From Liolophura sinensis (lineage: Eukaryota; Mollusca; Polyplacophora; Chitonida; Chitonidae): 64,000 nucleotides of DNA. The notes under the pieces are model-generated. The model was not told where the DNA came from and searched no databases. It was given only the letters and a program-made list of their open reading frames with translations. The DNA is taken from contig NC_088304.1 of NCBI RefSeq assembly GCF_032854445.1, positions 26,113,704-26,177,703 of the forward strand, in the 5' to 3' direction. Below are positions 25,801 to 36,685 of the stretch, piece after piece. Numbering within the stretch: position 1 is the first letter of the stretch; every line of letters starts with the position of its first letter. Both the position numbers and the translations under genes were made by a program.

Positions 25801-28800
25801 AATATTCTCCCAAATGCGATCACCAAACAGAAGATTTGACGTCAAAAGTGTGTTGCCGAATACTCACCCCAAAGTTTTGGTTTTATGAGTATCCAGCGAA
25901 TGCAGGTTACATCTCTTATTTTTCTTGCTCTTTGGTATGGATTCCATAACGTCAGATGACCTAGCCCTGTAATTTACAGATGAAGAAGACTTACAAAAAC
26001 ATCTGTACATGTACTGAGAGTTTCCCACTGATGTTTGAAGCTGGTCATGAACATAAGTGATCAAACTTTGATGTTTTCTCAGTGGCTTAAAGTTCTTTCT
26101 CAGAGTTTGTGGTGTGGGTTTCCTCCAGGCTGCATCCAGTTTCCTCCCACCATTACGCTGACCGCCGCCATAAAAGTGAAGTATTCTTGAGGACAGCGTA
26201 CAACACCAATCAAATAAATAAATAAATGGAGTAAGTGTTTCAAAATAACTTTTATTCCTTAGCATAGCCAGATCAGTTCGGCCGACACAGACACACGTCA
26301 CTCAGCCAGAAGTTAGAAATGGACTGAAATGCCGAGATGATTGGCACATGGGTACATTATTGTCTCTCTAAAATGCCATACCATCTATCTGCACGTAAAT
26401 TACCTCAACAAAAACTAATTACATAGTACAATATTAAGTATTTATTATTTTGGAACAAGTCCTCATGAATGTCAATGCTCTTTCATATTAAAATAGAGTT
26501 CCGTGGGTTAAAGTTCCATGATCTGGATGTAACTCTACAGTTTAAAGTGAAACTGAAAGTGATCTCAGCAGACATTTTGTTTACTCACCCATGGATGTGG
26601 AATAATGCATACATGGCCCTGGGGTCAAACAGGTAGTTGTGGTTGACAGAGAGGACCCCTGATGGGGTGATTACCAGCGGTTCTACAGCAGGGTGCCCGG
26701 ATTCTGTTAACTGATTAAACATCTTCTCCACACTGTAAAAAAATATACAAATATATGGCTACCTACATCTTACTGAGATTTTTTTTGAAACAAAACATAC
26801 AAATACACTGCTCATGTTTACATATACCAACAACATACTGATTTTTCCGGGGTTTTTTTTTAAGTGCAAAATACCACAGGATCTGTTTCTTATCAGATTA
26901 ATCATTTATGGTAAATACTCATTATTAATTGAATCATAAATCTCACAACAAAGCTTGAAGAAACCATCATTGCACAAACGAAACAACTCATTTGACATCA
27001 AACTGTCAAAACATTATGAGGAAAACACACCTCTGGATGAATATTATCACTTTGATATTTATTTATTTGATTGGTGTTTTAGTGATCACCATAATGGTGG
27101 GAGGAAACTGGGCACGGCCCAGGGGGGAAACCCACGACCATCTGCAGGTTGCTGCAGATCTTCCCACGAACAACCGTAGAAGAAGCCATGATGAGCTGGA
27201 CTTGAACTCACCACCTTACTGGTGAGAGGCTCCTGGGCCACTGTGCCATGCTGGCTTGCGAAACCCTTCAGCCTCAGAAGCCCATACTATCAGTTTGGTA
27301 ACTGCAAATGTAAAGAAACCATATCTGGTCTGCTCATCACAGCCAAAACAGGGTAACTACCAGGAGTATACAGTTTCTCTGTTCTCACATTAATAGTCCA
27401 TCTAACAAACTACATCTATATCCATATCTTTACTTTTTTCGAAAAGCTGGGAGGATTTTCAGCATTCTGAAAATGTATTAACATTTGTCCTAACAAAGAA
27501 TTATACTACTGGTCAAAACTTTGCCCATGGAATAAAAAGAACTGAGTCCACTTTACTGCTCAGGATCACACGCCAAGAAAATCGGAGGACCAATGATACC
27601 AGCAGAAAACCCTGAATGGTTTTCCAAGGGGAGATAACCTGACTGTTATATATAAATCATACCGCTTACAGTGCATGCGCGGCCCACTAGTGCAGAAATC
27701 TTAAACAACGCCAACGCTGGAGTCACGGTGATGATGTCAGAAAGTACAAAATCTCCACCTTACTTTTGATTCTACACACATGCACCCTCTTTATTTGAAG
27801 TATGTTCAACAGGATTTTAATGATCACCAGTTTTACTGGTGAATGCTGATTTCAGTTCCGCACAAGAATACCAGTGTTGAGGTTAAGCCTAAACGAATCC
27901 ATGTGCGCCGCACAGGCTCTCAGGGTCAAGCTAATCTAGTGGTGGCAGTGATGTAAAGCAAACGTAGGGAGTGACGCATGGGCTGTAAGGAGTACTGTAT
28001 ATAAATATGTGTCAAAAAGCTTCATCTTATGTTCCAAATTAGTACTAAAAAATTGGTTTTAGTTAGAAAAAAATTGAATGATAATTTTTTGTTGTTTTTT
28101 TGCTAATACATGGAAAGTTTTATGAAGAATAACGAAAGAGCAGTTATAAACAAACACCAACATTTCATTTCCTACAGTGTATGCTTGATGAGGACATCCT
28201 CTGTGTACTCTACTCTGCAGCCATTTTGCTACGAAGCAGGGACAACTACATCTTTTAAATTCTAGTATCTTAATTTGGGTTACTGGCAAATAATATTTTT
28301 TTGGAAATTAAAGAAACTGTAACTTAAAAATATAACAAGTTTTACTGTCAAACCTGAATACCAATCTTTCTACAGTTAGTACATGTGATTATGGAAAATT
28401 TTCCTAAATCTTTCCCAACTATACGTAAGTCGAATTTATCTGGCAATATTGCTCACAATTTGGGCTTTTTTCAAGGATGTTTTTTTGTAACATTTTATTC
28501 TAACAATTTTTTCTTTTCCATGTCAGAATATCTTAGTGCAATGAATGTTTATGAATCGCTTGATTGATTTATGACAGGTAGCTTGCTACAGGTAGCTCGT
28601 AACATTAGATTTCCTCAGCAGGCTTCACTGAAGCAGGTTTGCCCACTTAAAAGCGGGGATAACACAGTAAGAGCTGGATTTTAGCCTTGGCCTCATTGGG
28701 GAGAGGCAAAAGCACCCTCAATCAAAGCAATGAAAAACAAAGCACTTCATGTATCTTTTGAACCCCTTTCAGGCCCCTGGAAAATGTCTTCTGTCTGTCA

Positions 28801-31633
28801 GGACATACCTGCGCCGACAGCCCACACAGGGGACCGTCTGAGCAAGAAGCTGAAATATCTCCTTCCTGGTGACCATCATGGCAACGGCCAGCTCATCTTT
28901 GGACAGAACTGTGAAACGCTGTATGAACCACTCTTGGTCCTTGTGTTTGACACCGCATAGGTTCTTGCAGCCATGGCAACTCTCGTGGAACTGAATTACC
29001 ATCTGCGCAAACAAGGAAGCAAGGCTAGTACATGTGACAACAGAATTTACACATACTCACTGGTTAAGTAGACTAGCCAAAAAAATCAGCTGTGAATTAT
29101 CCATATTGAGTAAGGTGGAACTGACAAGTAGCTCATAACTGACGACGTTCATATAAAACTTTCTGTATTTTATCTGAGTCTTCTAACAATTAAGTCGGCA
29201 CAGCTGAGAATGAAAATGCATGCTAAAGCCTAATTGTCAAGGACAAACTAACAGGATAACCTCTAACATACCCCTGCTTCTATCCAAATTTTTCTCCTAT
29301 TCCTTGACCCATTACACAAGTGGTACATTGTAATTTTAAGACATCTCACTTTTGTGCCCTACATACAACTGCCAGCGACATTTTACACAAGCAGAAGTGC
29401 ACATCATGCGATGTGCTGGCACACATGTTGTTTGAAATTTTGCATGATGACATCTCAGCTCGTGGCCAAAGCATCAATTTGTTAACATTTTAAGCAGATC
29501 TTGTACTTCATATTTCTACTTCACTCCAGAATAAGCATTCAAACTATCATCAACCAGCCTTCTACATATATATAAATAAAGGTATGAAAGGACTTTCGAC
29601 TGGCACCACGCGTCTGAAATTCAAGAAATAAAGCCTTCAAGCCCCAACTTTTCCATTCTCTTCCCTACCCTGGCCTACTATCGGCTTCAACAATTAATAT
29701 TTCCAAATCAGTTGTACTTTGTGCCAAGGGCACTTGTACGTGGCTGTCTGAGCCCAAGTCTTTGATCTTGCCCACTCACCATCTTACCTGCTCTATCTAT
29801 CCCAGACAGAGATAGCACTGTTTAATGAAGTCAACTGCACATGTAAACATGACCAAGCTACTGCCACGAGGACTGAAAGCGGCTTAGGGACTGGAATCGA
29901 GTTCCTGCGGTCCGAGTCTACTGACCATTTATTAAGGGAGTTTACATATTGTGTATCACAGGACATACAGCAACCTATACTGAGAGATTACCTTGACCTT
30001 GACAGAATCTTTGACAAGTCGTTATGGGCTACAGATGACCACTGGTCCCCGCATATCAGTCAACACAAGACATCCTTAGATTATTAATTTTGTGAGTGGG
30101 ACGGTCTGTCATCAACCTGCGGATGGTCGTGGGTTTCCCCCGGGCTCTGCCTGGTTTCCTCCCACCATAATGCTGGCTGCCGTCGTATAAGTGAAATACT
30201 CTTGAGTATGGTGTAAAACACCAATCAAATAAATAAATAAATTTTTATAAGGCCTATAGCCTCTAAAAGGTATATGACATATGCACACATGGGAAATATA
30301 TACTGATTTGATATGAGGACCTATCGTCCGGAGTATGTTTGCAAAGGCACAGCAAATCACTAAATTGGCACAGCCCAACATCAGACACAGAGATGGCTAA
30401 GGTTTACAATCATGTCATATAGCTGACATTATCAGTATGTTGATAACAGCACAAGGAGAACCGAGGAGTAAGTATGTATGCTTGGGGTTTAATGGCGTAC
30501 TTAACAATTTTTCAGTCAAACAACGACAAGGAGTCATAATGTGTGTGTATGTATATTGTGTCTTCTTGTGGCAGGGCGAGTACATTATACTGACACCAAG
30601 CCACCCAGTCATGTTTCCTTGCTCTAACGTATCAGTGCTGAGTGCCAAGCAGCAAGTACCATTTTTGAAGTCTTTGGTTAGACTCAACCTTGATTTGATC
30701 CCGGGTCTCCCGACAATGCTTGCAAATAGGGTTATGTTTCTACATTAGTCCCAAGTGGCTACTTAAAATCCTGTCTTTATATCGAGCTGGCAGAGTATCC
30801 TACCACAGGGTGAACCAATGGTAAATCATACACCGATTCATGCCATGCCCGATAAGTCCTTTCTAAACAATGGCTGCAGTCCAAAACTGGTGTCAACGTT
30901 GACTTTTACCTCTCAGCTCGCACACACAGCATCTCACATATATTCCACTTGGTAAGGACACACAAAGCCCAGATTCACCTCACAGTCATATCCAAAAACA
31001 GCAGCCATTTTGCTTTTGCCACAGGTATGGTTCTGGAAAAAGTTATCGTTCCTAGATGGCACATGAGCGCTAAACCTGAAGAGACAAGTCTAATGGCCAC
31101 CTTAAATAGAAATAACCATAACCATGTGCCATAATTACATTTCTGGTGAACCATTACTGAATGGAAAATACCTGGGATGTTGCATGTGCGGGCGAACTGA
31201 GAGATGAGAGCCAAAGTTGACACCACTTTTGCACAGCAGCCGTTGTCTAAAAAGGACTTATTGGGCATGGCGTGAATTGATGTATGATTTACCATTGGTT
31301 CCCCCTGTGGCTACGATACTCTGCCAGCCAAATATAAAGAGAGGAGTTAAGTTGCCACCTGGGGCTATTCTACATAAACATAGCCCCATGAAAGTCAGTA
31401 AAATGTCTCGTCACCAGAAGACTGGGATCTCATTATCAACCCTAAAATTTTCTAGTTTTTAAGGTGTCTGTGAACAATATATTTGACAATGATCATGTTG
31501 ATGCCAAGAATGTACAGTGGCTTGTTGTTGTTGTTGTCGCACTTACTGTCAATGTGTCGTCCACGACTAGTTCCAATTGACGCCTCTGAAACTCGTATTC
31601 CTCCGAACGACACACAGCAGTAAGTAGCGCCAT
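16829..31633 (-). CDS. GGNBP2: gametogenetin-binding protein 2 orthologue, eleven exons
   Basis: Minus-strand exons in order: 31547-31633, 28809-29002, 26589-26732, 25868-25966, 24125-24235, 23397-23600, 22440-22614, 21617-21753 (3' end uncertain), 20282-20511, 18242-18369 and 16829-17046. Apart from exon 8, each internal join is GT-AG with matching phase. Segments that match my recollection of vertebrate GGNBP2 include RRQLELVVDDTLT in exon 1, TVPCVGCRR in exon 2, IPKSKKNKRC and HSLDTHK in exon 4, KGYCPALYEGL in exon 6, HAKTLDIAQEEVLTCLG in exon 7, LKREQKRQKRKKK in exon 8 and GYSSGAEG in exon 9. The model gives about 575 residues, shorter than the roughly 700 of vertebrates. In vertebrates GGNBP2 is a cysteine-rich protein linked to spermatogenesis and nuclear-receptor signalling; the lysine-rich stretch in exon 8 looks like a nuclear localisation signal. 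Two oddities: the exon 8 frame reaches a TGA at 21577-21579 with no strong donor before it, and exon 11 needs a one-base correction near 17003-17010 to join SCSSEDDDF to EDIQTF. Confidence 0.93.
18670..18951 (-). mobile_element. SINE family A, full length with target-site duplication
   Basis: It runs from a TTTATTTATTTATT tail to a tRNA-like head ending GCCATGGAGGCC. CCTCTTCATACA at 18658-18669 and 18952-18963 is a 12-base target-site duplication. Intronic in GGNBP2. Confidence 0.9.
19904..20227 (-). mobile_element. SINE family B with target-site duplication
   Basis: It has the GTGAGTGAGTGCTTGGGG tail, the family body, and a tRNA-like end (GATTGATCCTGAATTTTACC) that is partly degraded. TGTAGGCT at 19896-19903 and 20228-20235 is an 8-base duplication. 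Intronic in GGNBP2. Confidence 0.85.
21191..21373. repeat. long intronic inverted repeat (hairpin)
   Basis: Left arm 21191-21277 and right arm 21291-21373 are inverted copies with a 13-base loop. The inner block, CTGGGAGTGAAAGAC and TGTAAGAAAACT, is almost perfect, and the outer TATAAAGATATTTTATAAAA is perfect. It lies between exons 8 and 9 of GGNBP2. It is probably a MITE or foldback element. A transcript would form a long duplex. Confidence 0.85.
21968..22205 (-). mobile_element. SINE family A, diverged copy
   Basis: The GGCAGCATTACGGTGGGAAG core and the GCCAGCATGAGCTGGACTTG segment identify it, although the tail and middle are eroded. Intronic in GGNBP2. Confidence 0.75.
23729..23753. repeat. 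poly-G run
   Basis: About 25 consecutive G, in a GGNBP2 intron. It could form G-quadruplex and is prone to length error in sequencing. Confidence 0.9.
26095..26226 (+). mobile_element. SINE family A, 5'-truncated
   Basis: Only the 3' part is present: GTGGGTTTCCTCCAGGCTG, the CCACCATTACGCTGACCG core, ACACCAATC and an AAATAAATAAATA tail. Intronic in GGNBP2. Confidence 0.85.
27057..27275 (-). mobile_element. SINE family A copy
   Basis: It contains the TATTTATTTGATTGGTGTTTTA tail region, the ATAATGGTGGGAGGAAAC core and a degraded tRNA-like end (GCCATGCTGGCTTGC). Intronic in GGNBP2. Confidence 0.85.
30092..30241 (+). mobile_element. SINE family A, 5'-truncated
   Basis: It runs from GGTCTGTCATCAACCTGCGG through the CCACCATAATGCTGGCTGCC core to the AAATAAATAAAT tail. 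Intronic in GGNBP2. Confidence 0.88.
30478..30722 (-). mobile_element. SINE family C copy
   Basis: It shares the GGGGTTTAATGGCGTACTTA and CAATTTTTCAGTCA tail block with family B, but then diverges into a different body (GTGTCTTCTTGTGGCAGGGC, CACCCAGTCATGTTTCCTTG). Other copies lie at 36101 and 50052. Confidence 0.7.
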
Positions 31634-32060
31634 GCTCTCAAAACACCTCGAATTATCACAGTGTTGAGCTTCGTAGTCTTAGCACGCCGGCAACACGCCT
31701 TTCTGCGCGCAACTCTCCACTCTTCGTATAGGTTTAGCTTCTCTCCGCCAAGAATCCGAAACGTCCGATCTGTCCAACGTATGCCACCTGGCTAAACATA
31801 CGCGTAACACTGAACTCAAATAAATAGTTCACAAATTTGTCTCTAGATACTCGTATGTTTCTTGTCGTACTGTTGAAACAAGAACGCTTCGAGGAATAAT
31901 GAACTTATTTAATCTTTTGGGTATTTATTTTGTTACCGATCAAAGAGTTTGTGGATGCAAACTGACCACACCAGAGAGGCGTATGGATAATAAACACTGC
32001 GCGCACTAACCCGGAAGTGTTTCAGTATCAGTTCCCGGAGAAAACCGAACACTTCCGAAA
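31634..32060 (-). promoter_or_regulatory. probable GGNBP2 promoter and 5' UTR region
   Basis: The region is relatively GC-rich immediately upstream of the GGNBP2 ATG. It contains CCGGAAGTG at 32011-32019 and an inverted CACTTCCG at 32050-32057, both resembling ETS-factor sites of TATA-less housekeeping promoters. The transcription start is not visible. Confidence 0.3.
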
Positions 32061-32588
32061 AAGAATTCGACCTTGACTTAGGTGCAAGTGAACTACTTGC
32101 CCTCGACCGCAATGCAAACAATCGGCAGATAACCATGTGAGTAACAATAAGGAATCCATGCTTATCTCCCTTTGAACAGAACAGTGTTACCGAAGAGAAC
32201 TCCAGGGTACGTTTTTCGTTTTTTTTTTTGTTTGCCTTTCTTAGTAAAGGCCATAATAAAGTTTGCTCTCTCCATGTTCGAAGTTTCATCCAAAACCAAA
32301 TATTTGTCTCTATTTATATCCAACACATTTTGGTCTTCATCTGAATTCAACACCATTTCTTTGTTTTCATGTATATCGAACATTAATTATATGTTTCCAT
32401 GTAAATCAGGACTTTTTGTTTGTGTATTTATACGTATGATCAACACCAATGTATTTCAATACATCCCTAAGATTTCCCCAGCGAGAATGAACTTCCGCCA
32501 AACTCCATTCTCTGCACATAGCAGGCTTGTTGGATTTATTGTTTTCTAGCATTGTTTTCTTGTGCGTGAGTTTACTTGTTATATGAGT

Positions 32589-32922
32589 GAGTGAGAGCTT
32601 GGGATTTAACGTCGCACTTAACAATTTTTCAGTGATATGACGACGAAGGAATCCTAGAGTGCATGTAATGAGCCTCCTTGTTGCAGGGCGGATTTTCACC
32701 GCTCTGTTATCTAGTGCCGCTTCACTGAGACGCCTTACCGAAGGCAAGTAAGCCGGCCCGCCCGAGCCATTGTACGGATGCGTGTCAACCAGTCGTTGCA
32801 CTATCCCCTTCATGCTGAACGCCAAGTGCAACTTCCTCTTTTAAGATCTTAGGTGTAACTCGACCCAAGATTGACCCGCCCTCGAAGTGGAGGTTCTACC
32901 AACTGTGCTATCGGGGCGGAGT
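32589..32922 (-). mobile_element. SINE family B, near full length
   Basis: It runs from the GTGAGTGAGAGCTTGGGATT tail to the tRNA-like end ACCAACTGTGCTATCGGGGC. Flanking GTTATATG on both sides may be a short target-site duplication. Confidence 0.85.
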
Positions 32923-33977
32923 ACTGGTTATATGGGTGCCCAAAAATAAGACATCGGTTTAGAAACATAATAGACAGTAGAAGACTGGCGGATTATGCTA
33001 TGGGAGATGTGGCGGCTGTGCTGAATTAGGTGAATATGGGTACAAAAAACAAAAACAAAACAAAAACCTTTAGGTATGGCTGAAGGGAGATAAATCAAAG
33101 AATTTGCAAGACTTTGCTGGAAACTTTTTGTACACATTTCATTGCATTGCGACTGTTTTAAAATATTACAACGACAAAGAGAACGATTTAAAGGGTTTCG
33201 ATGAACACTCTGCCTCTTTTATAAACGCTAACTGTTTTGAGAATAATGGCAATGAAAGAGAAAATGTGCATGGTCCGTCTCCAAAAGTCGCTCGCCACGA
33301 TATGGCTGAAATATTGCCGGTGTGGCGCTAAGCCACAATCATTAATTCCAAAAGTCATTCTCAGGCCATAATCTAACAAAGTGCCAATGGCCGGTACCAC
33401 AAAACTTCGTAAATAAGTTTTTCCTAACTTTTGTCGCAAATGGACGTCGCTTTATGGCACACAGACAACGTCTGTTACGCAAAAAGTACAAGAAATATGA
33501 CTTATATGGCACAGTTGTTCCATATAATTTACCTATCTGCTGTACTTATAGATATTGTAAGAAGGACATTTGGGAGCGGTCCGCGATTACTGCGCTTTTA
33601 ATCGCTATAGGTCTCATAACGTGAAGTTCAATACCAATGTTCGACAATGGTTTTTCAAAATTCCACTGCCTTCATTACCCTCGAGGTCATGATCAACGGT
33701 ACAGACTCGTTTATGGGATTCACTGGGGTATATACTTACCTTTCGTCAATATGAAGTGTATGTCTGTGCCACGTGGCTGATTAACGTTTACTATTTTCTC
33801 ATCACGTAAAACTGACCACTGTCGTACTAGTGAAAGATTCTTAAGTATATGTACGGTGTTAACTAACAATCATTCATAGAAAGTTCTATTGTGACAAAAT
33901 AGAATTTAATGCACGTGAGAAAACACCAAAAACACAAAGGCGACAAGAATAAATAACGGTAGAACAAGCATAGAGGC

Positions 33978-34228
33978 ATATTTATTGACTTATTTGTTTG
34001 ACTGGTGTTTTACGCCGCACTGAAGAACAGTGGCCAACATCATGGTGGGAGGAAATAGGGCGGATCCCGGGGAAACCCACGACCATATACAGGTTGCTTG
34101 GAGGCCTTCCCACGTATGCAGCCGGAAAGGAAGCCAGCATCAGCTGGACTTGGACTCTCAGCGACCGCATTGGCAAGAAGCTCCTGAGTCGTTGTGTTGT
34201 GCTGGTACACTAACCTCTCGGCCACGAT
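33978..34228 (-). mobile_element. SINE family A copy
   Basis: The TTTGACTGGTGTTTTACGCC tail region, the CATCATGGTGGGAGGAAA core and the GCCAGCATCAGCTGGACTTG segment are present. The head ends in CTAACCTCTCGGCCACG. Confidence 0.85.
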
Positions 34229-34318
34229 AAAACAAACGTTTGTGACAGTTTACGTATATGTACGTTATCGGTGACTAAATCAGAAGCCACATTAATCATT
34301 TGACTCATTACACTACAT

Positions 34319-35262
34319 AGTACAAATATACATGTACATAATCACCTTTATAGGGCACAAATTGCATAACCGATGTGACTCACCAGTGCAGTATATAGTG
34401 CAAACATACATGTACATAATCACCTGTAAATGGCACAAATTGCATAACCGATGTGACTCACCAGTGCAGTATATAGTACAAACATACATGTACATAATCA
34501 CCTGTAAATGGCACAAATTGCATAACCGATGTGACTCCCCAGTGCAGTATATAGTACAAATATACATGTACATAATCACCTTTATAGGGCACAAATTGCA
34601 TAACTGATGTGACTCACCAGTGCAGTATATAGTGCAAACATACATGTACATAATCACCTGTAAATGGCACAAATTGCATAACCGATGTGACTCACCAGTG
34701 CAGTATATAGTACAAACATACATGTACATAATCACCTGTAAATGGCACAAATTGCATAACCGATGTGACTCACCAGTGCAGTATATAGTGCAAACATACA
34801 TGTACATAATCACCTGTAAAGGGCACAAATTGCATAACCGATGTGACTCACCAGTGCAGTATATAGTACAAACATACATGTACATAATCACCTGTAAATG
34901 GCACAAATTGCATAACCGATGTGACTCACCAGTGCAGTATATAGTGCAAACATACATGTACATAATCACCTGTAAAGGGCACAAATTGCATAACCGATGT
35001 GACTCACCAGTGCAGTATATAGTACAAACATACATGTACATAATCACCTGTAAAGGGCACAAATTGCATAACCGATGTGACTCACCAGTGCAGTATATAG
35101 TGCAAACATACATGTACATAATCACCTGTAAAGGGCACAAATTGCATAAACCGATGTGACTCCCCAGTGCAGTATATAGTGCAAACATACATGCACATAA
35201 TCACCTGTATAGGGCACAAATTGCATAACCGACTCACAAGTGTAGTATATAGTGCAAAACAT
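34319..35262. repeat. 78-bp tandem satellite, about 12 units
   Basis: Units of 78 bp run head to tail and are nearly identical, containing CATACATGTACATAATCACC, GGCACAAATTGCATAACCGA and TGTGACTCACCAGTGCAGTA. Variation is limited to a few sites (TTTATAGGG, GTAAATGGC or GTAAAGGGC). Because 78 is a multiple of three, both strands stay open for long stretches, but nothing indicates translation. Most units carry TGACTCA, the AP-1 consensus (TGACTCC in two). Confidence 0.95.
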
Positions 35263-36560
35263 TAATTTTCACTTATTCAGACCCCACTCAACACAGACGA
35301 TGCAACTCTGTACACTATATAGTTAAGATAAGCGTACATAATAGATAACTTTAGTTAGAAATTACAAGTTCAACTTGTCACATTTAACTTCAAACAAGAA
35401 TAAGAAAAATAATTGTAGCTACAAGTTGAACAAGTTGCAATATTCACTTACGCCTCCCCAGCATATGTAATGTGACTCATTACACTATTATGTAAACGTA
35501 TACATAATCACCTGTAAGGTTGGAATGACATAGGTGATATGACTCACCGCGCTGTATTAGTAGTGCAAAAATACATGTACATATTCACATTAAGACTCCA
35601 ACAAGTATTTCATTCATTCCATAAAGGTGGATACGTCCACATGACCTGTGTACTCCACATATCCACATACATACTCCATAAAACACAACACGGGTGATGC
35701 GTTACAAAATACAGAACAAATATACACTATAAAGGACGCATGGACCCATGACTTCCCACCCTCAACTCTGCGGCTAAGGGCAGTTAACTCACCCCACAAT
35801 AGTGCGCGTACAGTATATATATTACATATCGCAAGCACCATATAATCTGTGACTCATAACAAATCATAATATTACATGATAATAGCATAACAGTACTCAT
35901 ACATTACAATACACTATGTACAATACACAGCAGGCATATACTCAAAACAGATAAGCTTTCTTCACTGCAGAATAGTGAAAATGTAGCCTAGGTATATCGT
36001 GTAAATACCTCACAAAGCTTAGAATAGGCGATTCACTATACAATTAAACACATGTGCCATGTACACACATAGTATGAAATAAGTGACTCATCCCTCAGCA
36101 CTATGCTTGGGGTTTAACGTCGTACTTAACAATTTTTCAGCGACAAGGAGTCATTAGGTGTGTGTACATATAATGTGTCTTCTTGTGACAGGGGGAGTCC
36201 ATGCCGCCAAAGTGCCACCGCCTCTGAAGTATCATACCGAAGACACCAGACATGATATCCCCACCCAGTCACATTATTCTGACACCCGGGTCAACCAGAG
36301 ATGTGACTCATCTCATCACAGTGTTTATATGCACACTATATACCACATACATACATATATACCCCAACACAACGTAGAAGATGTGACTCAATAAACAATG
36401 ATAAAAATATGCGCTATATCTTTCGGATATACTAAACACATTAACGGACATGGGACACAACTCTTCAGATATACAGTACACATCAGGTACATGTATGTGT
36501 AAATCACAGGAGATAAAACTCATTACACTATATTGTGCATACAAACATTATATACACATT
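35263..36560. repeat. decayed continuation of the 78-bp satellite
   Basis: Eroded units are recognisable, for example TACATAATCACCTGTAAGG and ATACATGTACATATTCAC near 35500-35590, and CAGGTACATGTATGTGTAA near 36485. TGACTCA recurs at 35473, 35540, 35850, 36084, 36304 and 36384 although the surrounding units have diverged. Confidence 0.5.
36101..36300 (-). mobile_element. SINE family C copy, truncated
   Basis: It begins with GCTTGGGGTTTAACGTCGTA and continues into the family C body (GTGTCTTCTTGTGACAGGGG, then GCCGCCAAAGTGCCACCGCC), ending near the GGTCAACCAG segment. It is inserted into the decayed satellite. Confidence 0.75.
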
Positions 36561-36685
36561 TTTGAGACAGACAAGTCCACATACATACTTATGTGCATTT
36601 CAAATCATTTACAGGGAGGTGGAACTCTAATCATTCCAAAAAGCCGATGTATTGACTTGGTCCTGTTCCATCATAATCCCGTCCA

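Noticed and set aside
34313-35188. A 291-codon minus-strand frame and matching plus-strand frames with 26-residue repeats.
   Set aside because: The 78-bp unit is a multiple of three and lacks stops by chance, so both strands stay open. No splice sites, start context or protein family support coding.
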